DNA of 64,000 nt from a virus: the IMG/VR virus record IMGVR_UViG_3300032265_001314, positions 27,272 through 91,271 of that record; one strand, 5' to 3'. This document shows positions 16,068 through 24,255 of this stretch, piece after piece. A program made the position numbers and the translations under genes. The notes beneath the pieces were generated by a model. The model was not told the DNA's origin. It saw only the letters and a list, made by a program, of their open reading frames with translations, and searched no databases. Position 1 is the stretch's first letter. The number at the start of each line of letters is the position of its first letter.

Positions 16068-16470
16068 TGTTTATCTCTTCTTTCAAATAGCGTATGAGTT
16101 CCTTATCTGTGGGCTGTACTGAATAGTTTTGTTTAAAGAAGATCTCATAGCTATCGCTGCCATACTTACCGATACCGTAGAGGTCAGCAGCATTATTTCT
16201 ATCCCAAGTTAAGAAATCTTGTGTCATCCTACGCAAACGTTTTTCGCGCACATTAACCATACCCAATGGTCTGATTACATCCTTAACAACATCTGGATCT
16301 GCGAGAAAATAGAAATGCATCTCCGTGGGCCAACGGGAAAGGAATTCCGGTAGCACAGTTTTTACAGGCTTCCGGCCCGTTTGGTTGAGCATAATTACAC
16401 CAACCATATGCTGCCAAGCCCCATTGATCTGTTGCTGTACCATAAGATCATCGCGTAAAGGTTTAATCAA
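16054..16470 (-). CDS. MBD4-like HhH-GPD DNA glycosylase
   Basis: 138 residues, a minimal glycosylase domain. WQHMVGVIMLNQTGRKPV matches the first helices of the MBD4 catalytic domain, DLYGIGKYGSDSYEIFF is the helix-hairpin-helix motif (residues about 97-112; MBD4 has GIGKYGNDSY), and Asp 122 in QPTDKELIRYL aligns with the catalytic Asp. MBD4 removes T or U from mismatches with G. A phage copy could protect modified or deaminated genome bases. No Fe-S cluster cysteines, as in MBD4. Confidence 0.75.
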   Translation of the reverse strand: MIKPLRDDLMVQQQINGAWQHMVGVIMLNQTGRKPVKTVLPEFLSRWPTEMHFYFLADPDVVKDVIRPLGMVNVREKRLRRMTQDFLTWDRNNAADLYGIGKYGSDSYEIFFKQNYSVQPTDKELIRYLKEEINIEHI

Positions 16471-16822
16471 GTGTGCGGCCCTCTGCTGCTAGACGTAGTA
16501 ACATCTTATAGTTTTCCCAAGCTTTCTTTACTGCTGGAACATTCTTACGAGTCCAATCTTCGTGCTCTCGCATCTCACGATAATCTCCTGGATCTCGACA
16601 ATACTCTCGGAAGTGTTTCATATCTGTATTCAACCTATCGAGATTGCTTTCAGTTATTTCGATAGTATACAGCCTTTCACTGTGATACTTTTCCATTTGC
16701 ATTGCTTCCACAGCAGTCATGTCTATCCGATATGATAACGGCAAACGCATCACAGGAGCTCGGCGGTGGCTATCTACGATCCTCAGTTGATAGTGATTAT
16801 ATAAGTCGTCCATATCATTCAT
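16463..16822 (-). CDS. Small phage protein with AVKKAWENY tail motif
   Basis: 119 residues. Ends in NVPAVKKAWENYKMLLRLAAE, the motif shared with the product of 827-1060. The middle is rich in Tyr, Arg and Glu. Function unknown. Overlaps both neighbours in the 12.5-17.0 kb operon. Confidence 0.65.
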   Translation of the reverse strand: MNDMDDLYNHYQLRIVDSHRRAPVMRLPLSYRIDMTAVEAMQMEKYHSERLYTIEITESNLDRLNTDMKHFREYCRDPGDYREMREHEDWTRKNVPAVKKAWENYKMLLRLAAEGRTLD

Positions 16823-17040
16823 TTAGGCACTCTATATCCAGTTTGAACGTTTTCGTCGTCGTATACTCTGGGACAGACATCTCCCCAGCGCAATAAAAAT
16901 TCAGTAAGCAACGGACCTTTAGGCATCCAAAACCTAGTCCTGTTGATGTGTGATTCTCGATTGATATTGTTTTCTCTCAACCAAGTAAGTACTTCTACGA
17001 AATGTTCATCTCTAGAATATACAGCAAACTGTCTGAACAT
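16819..17040 (-). CDS. Small FLLRW-family protein
   Basis: 73 residues; the pattern PKGPLLTEFLLRWGD puts it in the paralogous family of small proteins with a hydrophobic-x-F-x-L-R-W motif found at 19.7-21.1, 25.1-27.3 and 56.6-58.4 kb. Here the motif is followed by a 20-residue extension. Overlaps the next gene as ATGA. First gene of the operon that ends with the CapK-like gene. Confidence 0.6.
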   Translation of the reverse strand: MFRQFAVYSRDEHFVEVLTWLRENNINRESHINRTRFWMPKGPLLTEFLLRWGDVCPRVYDDENVQTGYRVPK

Positions 17041-17041
17041 T

Positions 17042-17269
17042 TCATTCTTTATCCTTCCGCCATTCTGGATCTATCTTGCGTATCACATCGTGTATCTTCT
17101 TAGGACTAACACTAGCATATCTGTTGCCGTTAGTGCAAGCAATGACATCATATTTTTCTGTCAAAGATTTTACTTCTTTAACAAACTCGCGCAGCTGTTC
17201 GATCTCTGTGTTAGCATTATCTAACTTAGCCTGTGTGCTACACGCTTCGTTAAGCCAGTAATTGTCCAT
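17042..17269 (-). CDS. Small coiled-coil protein
   Basis: 75 residues, start chosen at MDNYWLNEACST because it falls one base after the upstream stop. Residues 12-45 (LDNANTEIEQLREFVKEVKS) look coiled coil; the C-terminus is PKKIHDVIRKIDPEW. No family recognised. Confidence 0.6.
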   Translation of the reverse strand: MDNYWLNEACSTQAKLDNANTEIEQLREFVKEVKSLTEKYDVIACTNGNRYASVSPKKIHDVIRKIDPEWRKDKE

Positions 17270-17270
17270 T

Positions 17271-18092
17271 TTATATCTCCACAATAAGGTTAGGATTAAA
17301 TCCATTCGTCTCTCCTGGATATCCTCTAGGGTTACAAACGATACGGGTGTCGCCGATCATATAGTCCCAACAGTCGTGTACGTGTCCGTGGACCCATAAT
17401 TTGATCTGAGGATGATCAACAATATACTCATCAAGTCTATTAACAAATGCGTGATTCATTACATCTTGATTCTTGTACTTTGGATGTATGCTGCTATGTG
17501 ATGGAGCGTGATGCCCAAGCACTACCACTTTGCCGTCCCAGCCGCGCACACCTTCCTTAATAAATTCTACTGCATATCTATTAGCTTTAACTGTATCGAT
17601 AGGCCGCAGCTTATGATAGACCCCGCTGTTCTCGATAGTGATAGCACGGTAGTCAGTCATCATAAATCTAACACCCTCCATCGTCAATGGATCGGCATTG
17701 TTAATATCAGTCCATAGGCTAGTGCCAATGATACGGGTATCACCTATATTGAGCCAAGTGTTATCCATCATAGTGATGTTTGGCCAAGGCTCAAGCGCAT
17801 CCCTTAATCTTTCGGCTGTGTTATTCCATCTACCGTGATAGTATTCGTGATTACCCATGATATAATAGACAGTATCAAACTCTAAGCTGATATGATTGAA
17901 AAACTCGCGATAACGTTCGGCATCTTTAGCATAGAATCCATTGTTAGGTAACCCATATGTTGCTGGATTTTTATAAAGATGATCTACCACGCAGATATCG
18001 CCAGCGAGCACAAGTGCATCTGCTCCAGCATTAACGATTGTAGGCGGATCGCGGAATTCTAGATGTAAATCACTAATTATCTGCAGTTTCAT
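17271..18092 (-). CDS. Calcineurin-like metallophosphoesterase
   Basis: 273 residues with all motifs: ISDLHLEF, LVLAGDICV, IMGNHEYYHG, LGHHAPSHSS and WVHGHVHDCWDY. A complete two-metal phosphoesterase; such phage enzymes have varied nucleotide or phosphate-ester substrates. Overlaps the upstream gene as ATGA. Contains one AGACCCCGCTGT repeat (17618) read antisense to the gene. Confidence 0.85.
   Translation of the reverse strand: MKLQIISDLHLEFRDPPTIVNAGADALVLAGDICVVDHLYKNPATYGLPNNGFYAKDAERYREFFNHISLEFDTVYYIMGNHEYYHGRWNNTAERLRDALEPWPNITMMDNTWLNIGDTRIIGTSLWTDINNADPLTMEGVRFMMTDYRAITIENSGVYHKLRPIDTVKANRYAVEFIKEGVRGWDGKVVVLGHHAPSHSSIHPKYKNQDVMNHAFVNRLDEYIVDHPQIKLWVHGHVHDCWDYMIGDTRIVCNPRGYPGETNGFNPNLIVEI
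17618..17629 (+). repeat. AGACCCCGCTGT repeat, copy 2
   Basis: Exact 12-mer on the + strand inside the phosphoesterase gene, which runs the other way. Confidence 0.85.
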
Positions 18093-18376
18093 TTCTTTTT
18101 CCTCGGATTCCGATAGTATCCATAGTAGATTTTTTTTAGTTTTTCAAGCTCAGGATGATCATGTATCCACTGCCCTGTATGAGGCGCAAACTTTTCTCGG
18201 AAGAAATCATCTAACAGCTCGTTATCGGTACTTATCTGTACGTTGATAGCTTCAGCTAGAGAATCGAAATCACCATCACTTATAATGCTATCGTTTTCAA
18301 ATTCATACGCATACGCCGCAACAGAAAGACGGATCCTGTTGCGGCGCTCTACTTCAATAGGAGATCCCCACATCAA
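18089..18376 (-). CDS. Conserved phage protein with SDGDFDSLA motif
   Basis: 95 residues. The pattern RNRIRLSVAAYAYEF, then IISDGDFDSLAEAI, then TGQWIHDHPELEKL is one I recognise from small proteins of many large phages, where the function is unknown. Coupled by ATGA overlaps to both neighbours. Confidence 0.65.
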   Translation of the reverse strand: MMWGSPIEVERRNRIRLSVAAYAYEFENDSIISDGDFDSLAEAINVQISTDNELLDDFFREKFAPHTGQWIHDHPELEKLKKIYYGYYRNPRKKK

Positions 18377-18858
18377 AAATCTCCAGGTGCAACCTGCAGA
18401 ACACGAACACCTGCCTCACGAACGGCATCCACAACCTGCTTGCGATCATCTACCCACAGCCAAGGCCAACCCCAATCACATTGGATATCGTGCAGCAGCT
18501 CAACCTTAACGATTGAGTCTTTGCGGTTGTCCTTCTCCGCTCTCATGTACAGATCATCGTAGTAGACATTGTTATCCTTCAGCCACTTCTCAGTGACTGC
18601 ACGGGTCTCGCTACCACGTCCACTGCACAGAATGATACGGGTCGTGCCCTCAGCTTCAAACTGATTCAGCATCCATAAGATATCCTCATAGACAGTATCC
18701 AGATGCATTGCAGCATTCCAAGCAGCCCAGTTTTTAGGTTTGCTTGCGACCCAGTGGCGACGATGGTCTACGTTAGCTAACGTGCCATCGATATCAAATA
18801 CGATTACCTTACCTACAAACATTGGTGGTTTCATTGAGGAGTTGCTGCGCTGCATCAT
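18373..18858 (-). CDS. HAD-type polynucleotide 3'-phosphatase
   Basis: 161 residues. VIVFDIDGTLANVDHRRHW is the HAD motif I with the nucleophile Asp; IILCSGRGSETRAVTEKWL motif II; WVDDRKQVVDAVREAG motif IV. This matches the C-terminal phosphatase domain of T4 Pnk, but stands alone; the kinase half is a separate gene at 24252-24710. Removes 3' or 2',3'-cyclic phosphate before ligation by the RNA ligase at 21849-23090. Later in-frame ATGs at 18834 and 18822 would cut the overlap with the upstream gene and may be the true start. Confidence 0.8.
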   Translation of the reverse strand: MMQRSNSSMKPPMFVGKVIVFDIDGTLANVDHRRHWVASKPKNWAAWNAAMHLDTVYEDILWMLNQFEAEGTTRIILCSGRGSETRAVTEKWLKDNNVYYDDLYMRAEKDNRKDSIVKVELLHDIQCDWGWPWLWVDDRKQVVDAVREAGVRVLQVAPGDF

Positions 18859-19060
18859 AGGTGAGATAGTATTCCATTAGTGTTTCTATAGCAGCAACCC
18901 AGCGGCGATCAGCAGTTAAATCTTCAGATTCAAAAGGTTTAATATCATCCCCTTTGGCTTCTAAAGCTGCTATCTCGCTTTTCAACCCTCGCCAATCCTG
19001 GATAAGGATATCACGGAATAGTGCTTCGGCTGTTTCGTTTTCAATCGTTATATTAAACAT
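18809..19060 (-). CDS. Small acidic protein
   Basis: 83 residues, Glu/Asp/Ala-rich and largely helical, no family recognised. Ends inside the start region of the phosphatase gene, with which it is probably coupled. Confidence 0.55.
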   Translation of the reverse strand: MFNITIENETAEALFRDILIQDWRGLKSEIAALEAKGDDIKPFESEDLTADRRWVAAIETLMEYYLTYDAAQQLLNETTNVCR

Positions 19061-19071
19061 TCCATCCTCTA

Positions 19072-19404
19072 TTAGTTTATAACCCCGTACAGATCTACTG
19101 CTATGTTAGTAGTCCAAAATTCTATCTTTAAAGCCTGACCCTCGTGATGATAGCCACTTAGGCTCAACATCATAGTGATCTCTTTCCAAACCTTATCACG
19201 CTGTTCACGATCATCAAATTCCATATGGAAATGTATCTTGCGTAATGTACCACCATACTCATAAGACTTAAAGTTTGGTGGTGTGTTCCAAGAACCCCAA
19301 CGCGGCAGCTGCCTTGTTTTAGCTTTGGCTTTGTCTAAACCGTGTTTGATGAGGATAGAATTAACTATCTTCCTCAGCTTTTTGGTGCTCAGAGGTTGGG
19401 ACAC
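19072..19404 (-). CDS. Hypothetical phage protein
   Basis: 110 residues. Basic N-terminal helix (STKKLRKIVNSILIKHGLDK), then beta-rich part with KIHFHMEFDDREQRDKVWKEI and an end ALKIEFWTTNIAVDLYG. No known domain. Overlaps the upstream gene by 16 bases. Confidence 0.55.
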   Translation of the reverse strand: MSQPLSTKKLRKIVNSILIKHGLDKAKAKTRQLPRWGSWNTPPNFKSYEYGGTLRKIHFHMEFDDREQRDKVWKEITMMLSLSGYHHEGQALKIEFWTTNIAVDLYGVIN

Positions 19405-19619
19405 TTGATGCCTATGTTTTCTAGCATGGTTTTAGCTAACGCACAACCACTGTTTTTTACATCTTTTTCTTTAAGATCCTGATGATCCATCACAGTTTTA
19501 GTGGTCAAATCTGTTAGCAATCGAACGAGAGCATCATCATTCCAATCTTCTACCCAATTGCGCTTTGTCCAACTGTAAGTGTACTTGTAGCTGTAGTTCC
19601 AAGGTTGTTCGTTATCCAT
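19389..19619 (-). CDS. Small protein, function unknown
   Basis: 76 residues from MDNEQPWNYSYKYTYSW; this start is chosen because it has a Shine-Dalgarno (AAGGAGAG) and lies downstream of a clear promoter, while the longer reading frame would begin inside that promoter. Trp/Tyr-rich N-terminus. Confidence 0.6.
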   Translation of the reverse strand: MDNEQPWNYSYKYTYSWTKRNWVEDWNDDALVRLLTDLTTKTVMDHQDLKEKDVKNSGCALAKTMLENIGIKCPNL

Positions 19620-19644
19620 GATTGCTCTCCTTACTTTATAATAT

Positions 19645-19672
19645 ATTATAACATAAAACAGAGGATTGTCAA
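19645..19672 (-). promoter_or_regulatory. Sigma70-type promoter
   Basis: Minus strand TTGACA, 16 bp, TATAAT: a full consensus match, directing the 76-residue gene at 19619 and the genes after it. Confidence 0.8.
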
Positions 19673-19893
19673 GCGATAATGCCACTCCATCTAAGCAAGA
19701 ACAATAATTTTATATTTTCATTAGGGAATTGGAAGAAGTATTCTTGTCCTCTGCGCAACACATTCCAATCTTTATAATATTTCAATCCTTGATCTTCCAT
19801 CCAGGAATGTATATAGGGAATAGGATGCAGCTGTTCAAATCCGGTTTCATAGTAGAGCCACTTTTGATCTGCTTTTAGTTCTACCCAATCCAT
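19669..19893 (-). CDS. Small FLLRW-family protein
   Basis: 74 residues ending FPNENIKLLFLLRWSGIIA. Trp, Tyr and charged residues alternate as in the paralogues of the next few kilobases. Its stop overlaps the promoter of the next gene downstream. Function unknown. Confidence 0.6.
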   Translation of the reverse strand: MDWVELKADQKWLYYETGFEQLHPIPYIHSWMEDQGLKYYKDWNVLRRGQEYFFQFPNENIKLLFLLRWSGIIA

Positions 19894-20180
19894 TGCAACA
19901 ATACCTTTATAAATCCCACGCTATCCATGCTGGCTATCATTAAAAACGTAGCCAACATACCAAAACTATCTCTGCTATAAGCACACCAAGCATAGGCCAA
20001 TGTACCACCGATCCAAAGCGGATAAAGAAGCAAGAAAGGTAAGTTAGGTACTGTGCTGTTAACTATAATTGCACAAACTAAACTATCTACCCAACAGAGC
20101 GTTTCCACTACGAATCTAACAGGATGGCTGCGCCAGTCCTGTTTAATCCATTCCCATATTTCTCTGATAGGTTCTATCAT
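19881..20180 (-). CDS. Membrane protein with about three spans
   Basis: 99 residues from MIEPIREIWEWIKQDWRSHP; this ATG forms an ATGA overlap with the stop of the upstream paralogue, which decides the start. Hydrophobic segments TLCWVDSLVCAIIV, LPFLLLYPLWIGGTLAYAW and LATFLMIASMDSVGFI. Inner-membrane location likely. I recall similar proteins from cyanophage-like genomes, without known function. Confidence 0.65.
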   Translation of the reverse strand: MIEPIREIWEWIKQDWRSHPVRFVVETLCWVDSLVCAIIVNSTVPNLPFLLLYPLWIGGTLAYAWCAYSRDSFGMLATFLMIASMDSVGFIKVLLQWIG

Positions 20181-20398
20181 TTGTACCTCAATAAAAACAT
20201 GGTCTTGTATTTTTCTTCCCAAAAATCGAGATAGTAACCACTGCCCCATGTTGGGCTTTTAGATCGAACAACGAATCCAAGTTTAGTTCGTTGCACCCTA
20301 GGAATCATGATAGTGATTCCGTATTGTTCGATTAGTTTATGCCTTAAATCGTTCCATTGATCGTCATTTAATTCGATAGGTGGTAGACTCATAACCAT
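20177..20398 (-). CDS. Small FLLRW-family protein (FLLRY variant)
   Basis: 73 residues ending FWEEKYKTMFLLRYK, with Tyr in place of the final Trp. One of six family members packed between 19.7 and 21.1 kb, each overlapping or nearly touching the next. Confidence 0.6.
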   Translation of the reverse strand: MVMSLPPIELNDDQWNDLRHKLIEQYGITIMIPRVQRTKLGFVVRSKSPTWGSGYYLDFWEEKYKTMFLLRYK

Positions 20399-20598
20399 TT
20401 CAGCGCAAATATAACAGCTGCCTTCTTATCATAAATCCGTATCCAAACATCGTCATCTAGAGAATATAGATCCCATAGCTGTGGTTCGTCCGTTGGAGGG
20501 TTAGGTAGTTCCTTCTCTAGCCAATCGGCTGCTTCTCGGGCTTTGATTATTCCTTCCATCCCCTCACCCATCTTATAATCAACATAAGTTTCAGTCAC
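20389..20598 (-). CDS. Small FLLRW-family protein (FALKW variant)
   Basis: 69 residues ending RIYDKKAAVIFALKWL. GTG start chosen for its spacing to the GAGG Shine-Dalgarno; the identical GAGGTGGTCGTG context recurs before the next paralogue upstream, showing the duplication included the ribosome site. Confidence 0.6.
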   Translation of the reverse strand: MTETYVDYKMGEGMEGIIKAREAADWLEKELPNPPTDEPQLWDLYSLDDDVWIRIYDKKAAVIFALKWL

Positions 20599-20840
20599 GA
20601 CCACCTCAGGAGGAATAGGCTCGCAGTCTTTTCATCAGGAAGCTCAACCCAAGTCTCGTGAACATTACAGTCGTGCTGCCAGCACCATTCAACAAAATCG
20701 TCGTCGTCTTCTAGCTTGCGATTGACTAGGTGATCAGATGTAGTACGCTCCCAGAAGAACGTGCGGATGGCTGGACTGTATTCCCATTTGCGTTTCATCA
20801 AATGTTTCCTCTTGACCCATTTCTCGTATATTAATTTCAC
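20595..20840 (-). CDS. Small FLLRW-family protein
   Basis: 81 residues ending ELPDEKTASLFLLRWS. GTG start with the same GAGGTGGTCGTG context as its neighbour. Trp-rich; function unknown. Confidence 0.6.
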   Translation of the reverse strand: MKLIYEKWVKRKHLMKRKWEYSPAIRTFFWERTTSDHLVNRKLEDDDDFVEWCWQHDCNVHETWVELPDEKTASLFLLRWS

Positions 20841-21082
20841 GACCACCTCAGCAGAAATAGAGACATCTCTTTTTCATTCTTAAAACGGAACTCACTAAAA
20901 CTCATGCGCTTACCACAGCTATTAGCTTTACACCATTCCTGTACAGTTTTCATCTGTAGTTCAGTCGGAGTATGGAATATGTTTTCATTATATTCAGTAT
21001 CTTTGGCTTTTAGCCAATAGCGGTCGCCTACACGTTCCCACAATACCTTCTTGGTAGGCATGGGCTGTACATAGTTAATCAT
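20837..21082 (-). CDS. Small FLLRW-family protein
   Basis: 81 residues ending FRFKNEKEMSLFLLRWS, followed immediately by a TGAGG context that serves the next paralogue. Start overlaps the stop of the upstream gene (TAATG). Confidence 0.6.
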   Translation of the reverse strand: MINYVQPMPTKKVLWERVGDRYWLKAKDTEYNENIFHTPTELQMKTVQEWCKANSCGKRMSFSEFRFKNEKEMSLFLLRWS

Positions 21083-21849
21083 TATGCATCATCCTTGTGT
21101 CTACGGAAGGTCCATTTGTCAAACCCGTGTTTGGCTATCTTAACAACATCGTTGGTGATCTCTACCATTGGATTAGGATTGCAGGGAATCACACCTCCAA
21201 CAAACATACTGATCTCTTGGAACAGAGTGTAGGGATCGATCGCTTTAGGGAAGCCGTAATCCTTGAGAGACTTGCCGTTTTCTGCAGAGTTGCATTGCCA
21301 CATTATAGGATTTCTCCTATAGTAGCCTCGATCTCTGCGCTCGCACCAAACTGCTGTAACTACCCTGTTATCAATCAACCATTCTAGCTGTTGTGCTGTA
21401 GCTGCTATAGGGATAAAGAAGGTTTTAAGATCGGGAAATATATCTTTCTCCGTCTCTAACTTCTCCCACTTGTATCTTTTAGAAGAAGGCTTAGCTACTT
21501 CTCTATCAAACCCTGCTAGCCAGGCAACAAAGTCATCATAGCGCCAGAATACGTTAAGTATCTCACTACCAAACTCTTTTACTACACGTATTCCGCCATA
21601 GTGTTTTCCTGCTACATAGATGCTGATAGGCAACAGCACCAAAACAGTCATACCTAATGCAGGATCTTTATACTTAAGAGTGTTGTTGTCACTCCAAGAT
21701 TTGCCTTTAATGATGCTATGGGGATAGCCCGCATAAAGCGGACAATCTCTGTCAGAGATCTCTTTGTGCTCACGCACAAAGACAACTTCGCTATCTTGCC
21801 CATATGCTAGGGCAGAATCATAATAATCGTGCCCACCTATGATACGCAT
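21082..21849 (-). CDS. Conserved phage protein (IGGHDYYD family)
   Basis: 255 residues opening MRIIGGHDYYDSALAYGQD, a start I recognise from uncharacterised proteins in large phages. Two Cys near residues 36 and 183 and a C-terminal CNPNPMVEITND. No catalytic motif identified. Coupled to the RNA-ligase gene, so a role in RNA or tRNA processing is possible but unproven. Confidence 0.65.
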   Translation of the reverse strand: MRIIGGHDYYDSALAYGQDSEVVFVREHKEISDRDCPLYAGYPHSIIKGKSWSDNNTLKYKDPALGMTVLVLLPISIYVAGKHYGGIRVVKEFGSEILNVFWRYDDFVAWLAGFDREVAKPSSKRYKWEKLETEKDIFPDLKTFFIPIAATAQQLEWLIDNRVVTAVWCERRDRGYYRRNPIMWQCNSAENGKSLKDYGFPKAIDPYTLFQEISMFVGGVIPCNPNPMVEITNDVVKIAKHGFDKWTFRRHKDDA

Positions 21850-23090
21850 TAGCTATCTCCATCAAACTGATAATTCCAATGTGCTCCTTCCCAAAGGCCG
21901 CGCACACTATCTATCCTAGTCTGTGTTCCGCAGTTCTTCTTGATAGCATCGATGATCATATTGCGGGTATTCTTACCATCAAACTTACCAAAGATAAACT
22001 GCGGAGCGAAAGGATCCTGGTCCTTGATAGTAGGCATCCACTGTAGGGCATAGGTCTTGCGATCCAATCCGGCATTCTGTACCATCAACCAATACTTATC
22101 GTACTTGTCAACACTGCTAGCGATACCTCCCCAGAACTCAGATTCAAAAGCTTCTAGACGCTTGCGATCGTCATCTAGCATAAAGCTCTTGATATCATCG
22201 ATACCTGCAGAAGTTATCATTTCAACCACATTCTTCTCTTGGCTCAGATGATCCTTAGTCTTATGGATGCGAAGGTACCATTCGCCTTTGACCTTGAGCA
22301 TATGCCCATCGTCAAAGCGCACGATCCATCCTTCGATTCCTTGTGAGGAACGAGTTTCATCCATTAGTAAAGCCAAGTCCTCCGAATCACCATCGTATGC
22401 CTTGACTACGTCGATGCCAAACTGATCTCCCAAAGCACACATTTCACCGTAGCTCTTATATTCTCCAGTGACAGTGTGACGCAGAGCGATGAGAACCAGA
22501 CGATCCTCAGGATAATCAATCACGATACGCTGCTTGCGGCTGCACCATTCAAATACAGGAGTTATACCTAGTGTCATGACAAACATAGCAAATCGAGCAT
22601 AATCGGGATTGCGAGCCACAAATTCCTCTGCACCCATACCTACATCAGTAAGACCCATCTTGGTGCCCCAACGCACATATCCACCCGATATGATACCATC
22701 AGGTCCTGTGGTAGTACCTACAATCACAGGAGTGATCATAGATCCATCAAGCTTCTCAAGCACGACGTGAGGTTGTGAAAAATCGATCTTGCTGAACTGC
22801 GTCTCATCACGCTCGTTCACATTGAAAAACTTGTGCAGGCGGCGGCTCATTATAGTGCCATCCTTGTTAAACAATAGACCACGACACTCACGACGGATGG
22901 CGTTACGCTCTGCGATCAGATCGTGCTCAAGTTCGGGAGATTCATCTACAGGCGGAAAGGTATCAGCCATTGCGACCATGTAGTTAACCACATAGCCCCA
23001 TTCACGCTCTGCGATGATGAACTCATCACACCCCTCGATAGCAGGACGCACATCATCTAGATGCTGTATAGACGGAAACTGATAACGCAT
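21849..23090 (-). CDS. T4 RNA ligase 1-like enzyme
   Basis: 413 residues, close to T4 Rnl1 (374). HVVLEKLDGSMITPVIV is nucleotidyltransferase motif I with the AMP-accepting Lys at about 113; CRGLLFNKDG, PVFEWCSRKQRIVIDY, SQGIEGWIVRFDDG (motif IV) and MLKVKGEWYLRIHK (motif V) follow in order. Seals 5'-phosphate and 3'-hydroxyl RNA ends, repairing tRNAs cut by host anticodon nucleases. The kinase and phosphatase that prepare the ends are encoded nearby. Confidence 0.9.
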   Translation of the reverse strand: MRYQFPSIQHLDDVRPAIEGCDEFIIAEREWGYVVNYMVAMADTFPPVDESPELEHDLIAERNAIRRECRGLLFNKDGTIMSRRLHKFFNVNERDETQFSKIDFSQPHVVLEKLDGSMITPVIVGTTTGPDGIISGGYVRWGTKMGLTDVGMGAEEFVARNPDYARFAMFVMTLGITPVFEWCSRKQRIVIDYPEDRLVLIALRHTVTGEYKSYGEMCALGDQFGIDVVKAYDGDSEDLALLMDETRSSQGIEGWIVRFDDGHMLKVKGEWYLRIHKTKDHLSQEKNVVEMITSAGIDDIKSFMLDDDRKRLEAFESEFWGGIASSVDKYDKYWLMVQNAGLDRKTYALQWMPTIKDQDPFAPQFIFGKFDGKNTRNMIIDAIKKNCGTQTRIDSVRGLWEGAHWNYQFDGDS

Positions 23091-23110
23091 TTTGCTCTCC
23101 TATTTTTATT

Positions 23111-23138
23111 ATTATAGCAGATTTTGTGCGCAAGTCAA
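23111..23138 (-). promoter_or_regulatory. Sigma70-type promoter for the RNA ligase gene
   Basis: Minus strand TTGACT, 16 bp with TGC before the -10, TATAAT. Matches the extended -10 form of the early promoters. Confidence 0.75.
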
Positions 23139-23143
23139 GCTGA

Positions 23144-24193
23144 TCAAAACGCATTAAAATAATTAAACTCTGGAACCCTTTCGCGGGTTAGCTTGATAAA
23201 TCCGTTTTCAAAACTAAACATAAACACTCCGCTATTGCTGTCAATGTTCTTGAGATCATTCGGACTAACACGGATAGTCTGCCAGTTTTCGTCGCCGGCT
23301 TCGTCAGTTCCATCTACGTAGTCAAACATTAAATTGCCTGTCAGCGGATTTCCGTGCCAATTCTCTTCAACCTTAACAGGAAGATTATCCTTGATCATTT
23401 CCACCTTGTAGTTGATCTTGTTACTGTGCTCTGGCTTAGCATTAAGCATACGCATAGATTCTTGAGGAGTTTCGTTGTAGCGGTTCATTTCTTCAACTAG
23501 AGCCTTGAGCATATCAAAATTGAAAGCATCGTATAGTGTAGAGATCTTGCAGATACTATCAATATGTGTCTTGTTATTGAGATTATCTTCACAATACTCA
23601 CGGATAAACTCAACAGCTAGTCCTTTAAAGTCTAGCATATAGAAGATGCGTCCTGGACGATTGCGCATATGGCTGTCAATGCGCCACTTGTCGTTACAAG
23701 TAAGCACGAACAGCTTCTTGCTAGGAAACACACCATCCAACAGCGTTAGGATGCTTTCCTGTTCGCTGGAATCGTATACCTTCTCAAACTCATCAAACAG
23801 CACGATGCAGGGCTGCTCGATGCTCTGGATCAGCTTGTTAAAGGCATCGCCCTTCCATGCTGAGTTAATGAGGATCGTTGGATAGCCCTTTTCGGCTCCG
23901 CGCATACTAAGTGTCTTGGCCAGTAGCGTCTTGCCGCTGCCTTTCTCTCCGTTTAGCAACACACCTGTGCTAGCAGTGCGAGAATCAAAGGTATTCAAGA
24001 TTCGATCTGCATTGCGTCCGGTATCTCCGTAGAGCTTGCCTTTGTATTCAAAATCACCAGTCTGTTCCAAGAATAGGTTGCCAAACATATCCTGCTTGAT
24101 AATGTAATTGCCCGGAGGCAGCAGCTTGTGTAGGTCAAGGGCTGCTTCATCGGACACGCGGAATGTATTACCATTACGTAGGAAGTAAGTCAC
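23144..24193 (-). CDS. AAA+ ATPase
   Basis: 349 residues. Walker A GEKGSGKTLLAK at about 82-93, Walker B CIVLFDEFEK at about 129-138, sensor 1 LFVLTCNDKW and the arginine region NRPGRIFYML. N-terminal and C-terminal parts are unlike known replication clamps loaders. The second AAA gene at 53628-54644 is of a different type. Role unknown; Lon/ClpX-like remodelling or phage assembly are possibilities. Confidence 0.8.
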   Translation of the reverse strand: MTYFLRNGNTFRVSDEAALDLHKLLPPGNYIIKQDMFGNLFLEQTGDFEYKGKLYGDTGRNADRILNTFDSRTASTGVLLNGEKGSGKTLLAKTLSMRGAEKGYPTILINSAWKGDAFNKLIQSIEQPCIVLFDEFEKVYDSSEQESILTLLDGVFPSKKLFVLTCNDKWRIDSHMRNRPGRIFYMLDFKGLAVEFIREYCEDNLNNKTHIDSICKISTLYDAFNFDMLKALVEEMNRYNETPQESMRMLNAKPEHSNKINYKVEMIKDNLPVKVEENWHGNPLTGNLMFDYVDGTDEAGDENWQTIRVSPNDLKNIDSNSGVFMFSFENGFIKLTRERVPEFNYFNAF

Positions 24194-24226
24194 TGTATGA
24201 TCCTTCTGTTTTTTCAGTGTTATGAT

Positions 24227-24255
24227 AATATAGCAGAGTTGTTTTATTGTGTCAA
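24227..24255 (-). promoter_or_regulatory. Sigma70-type promoter for the AAA+ gene
   Basis: Minus strand TTGACA, 17 bp, TATATT. Confidence 0.7.
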
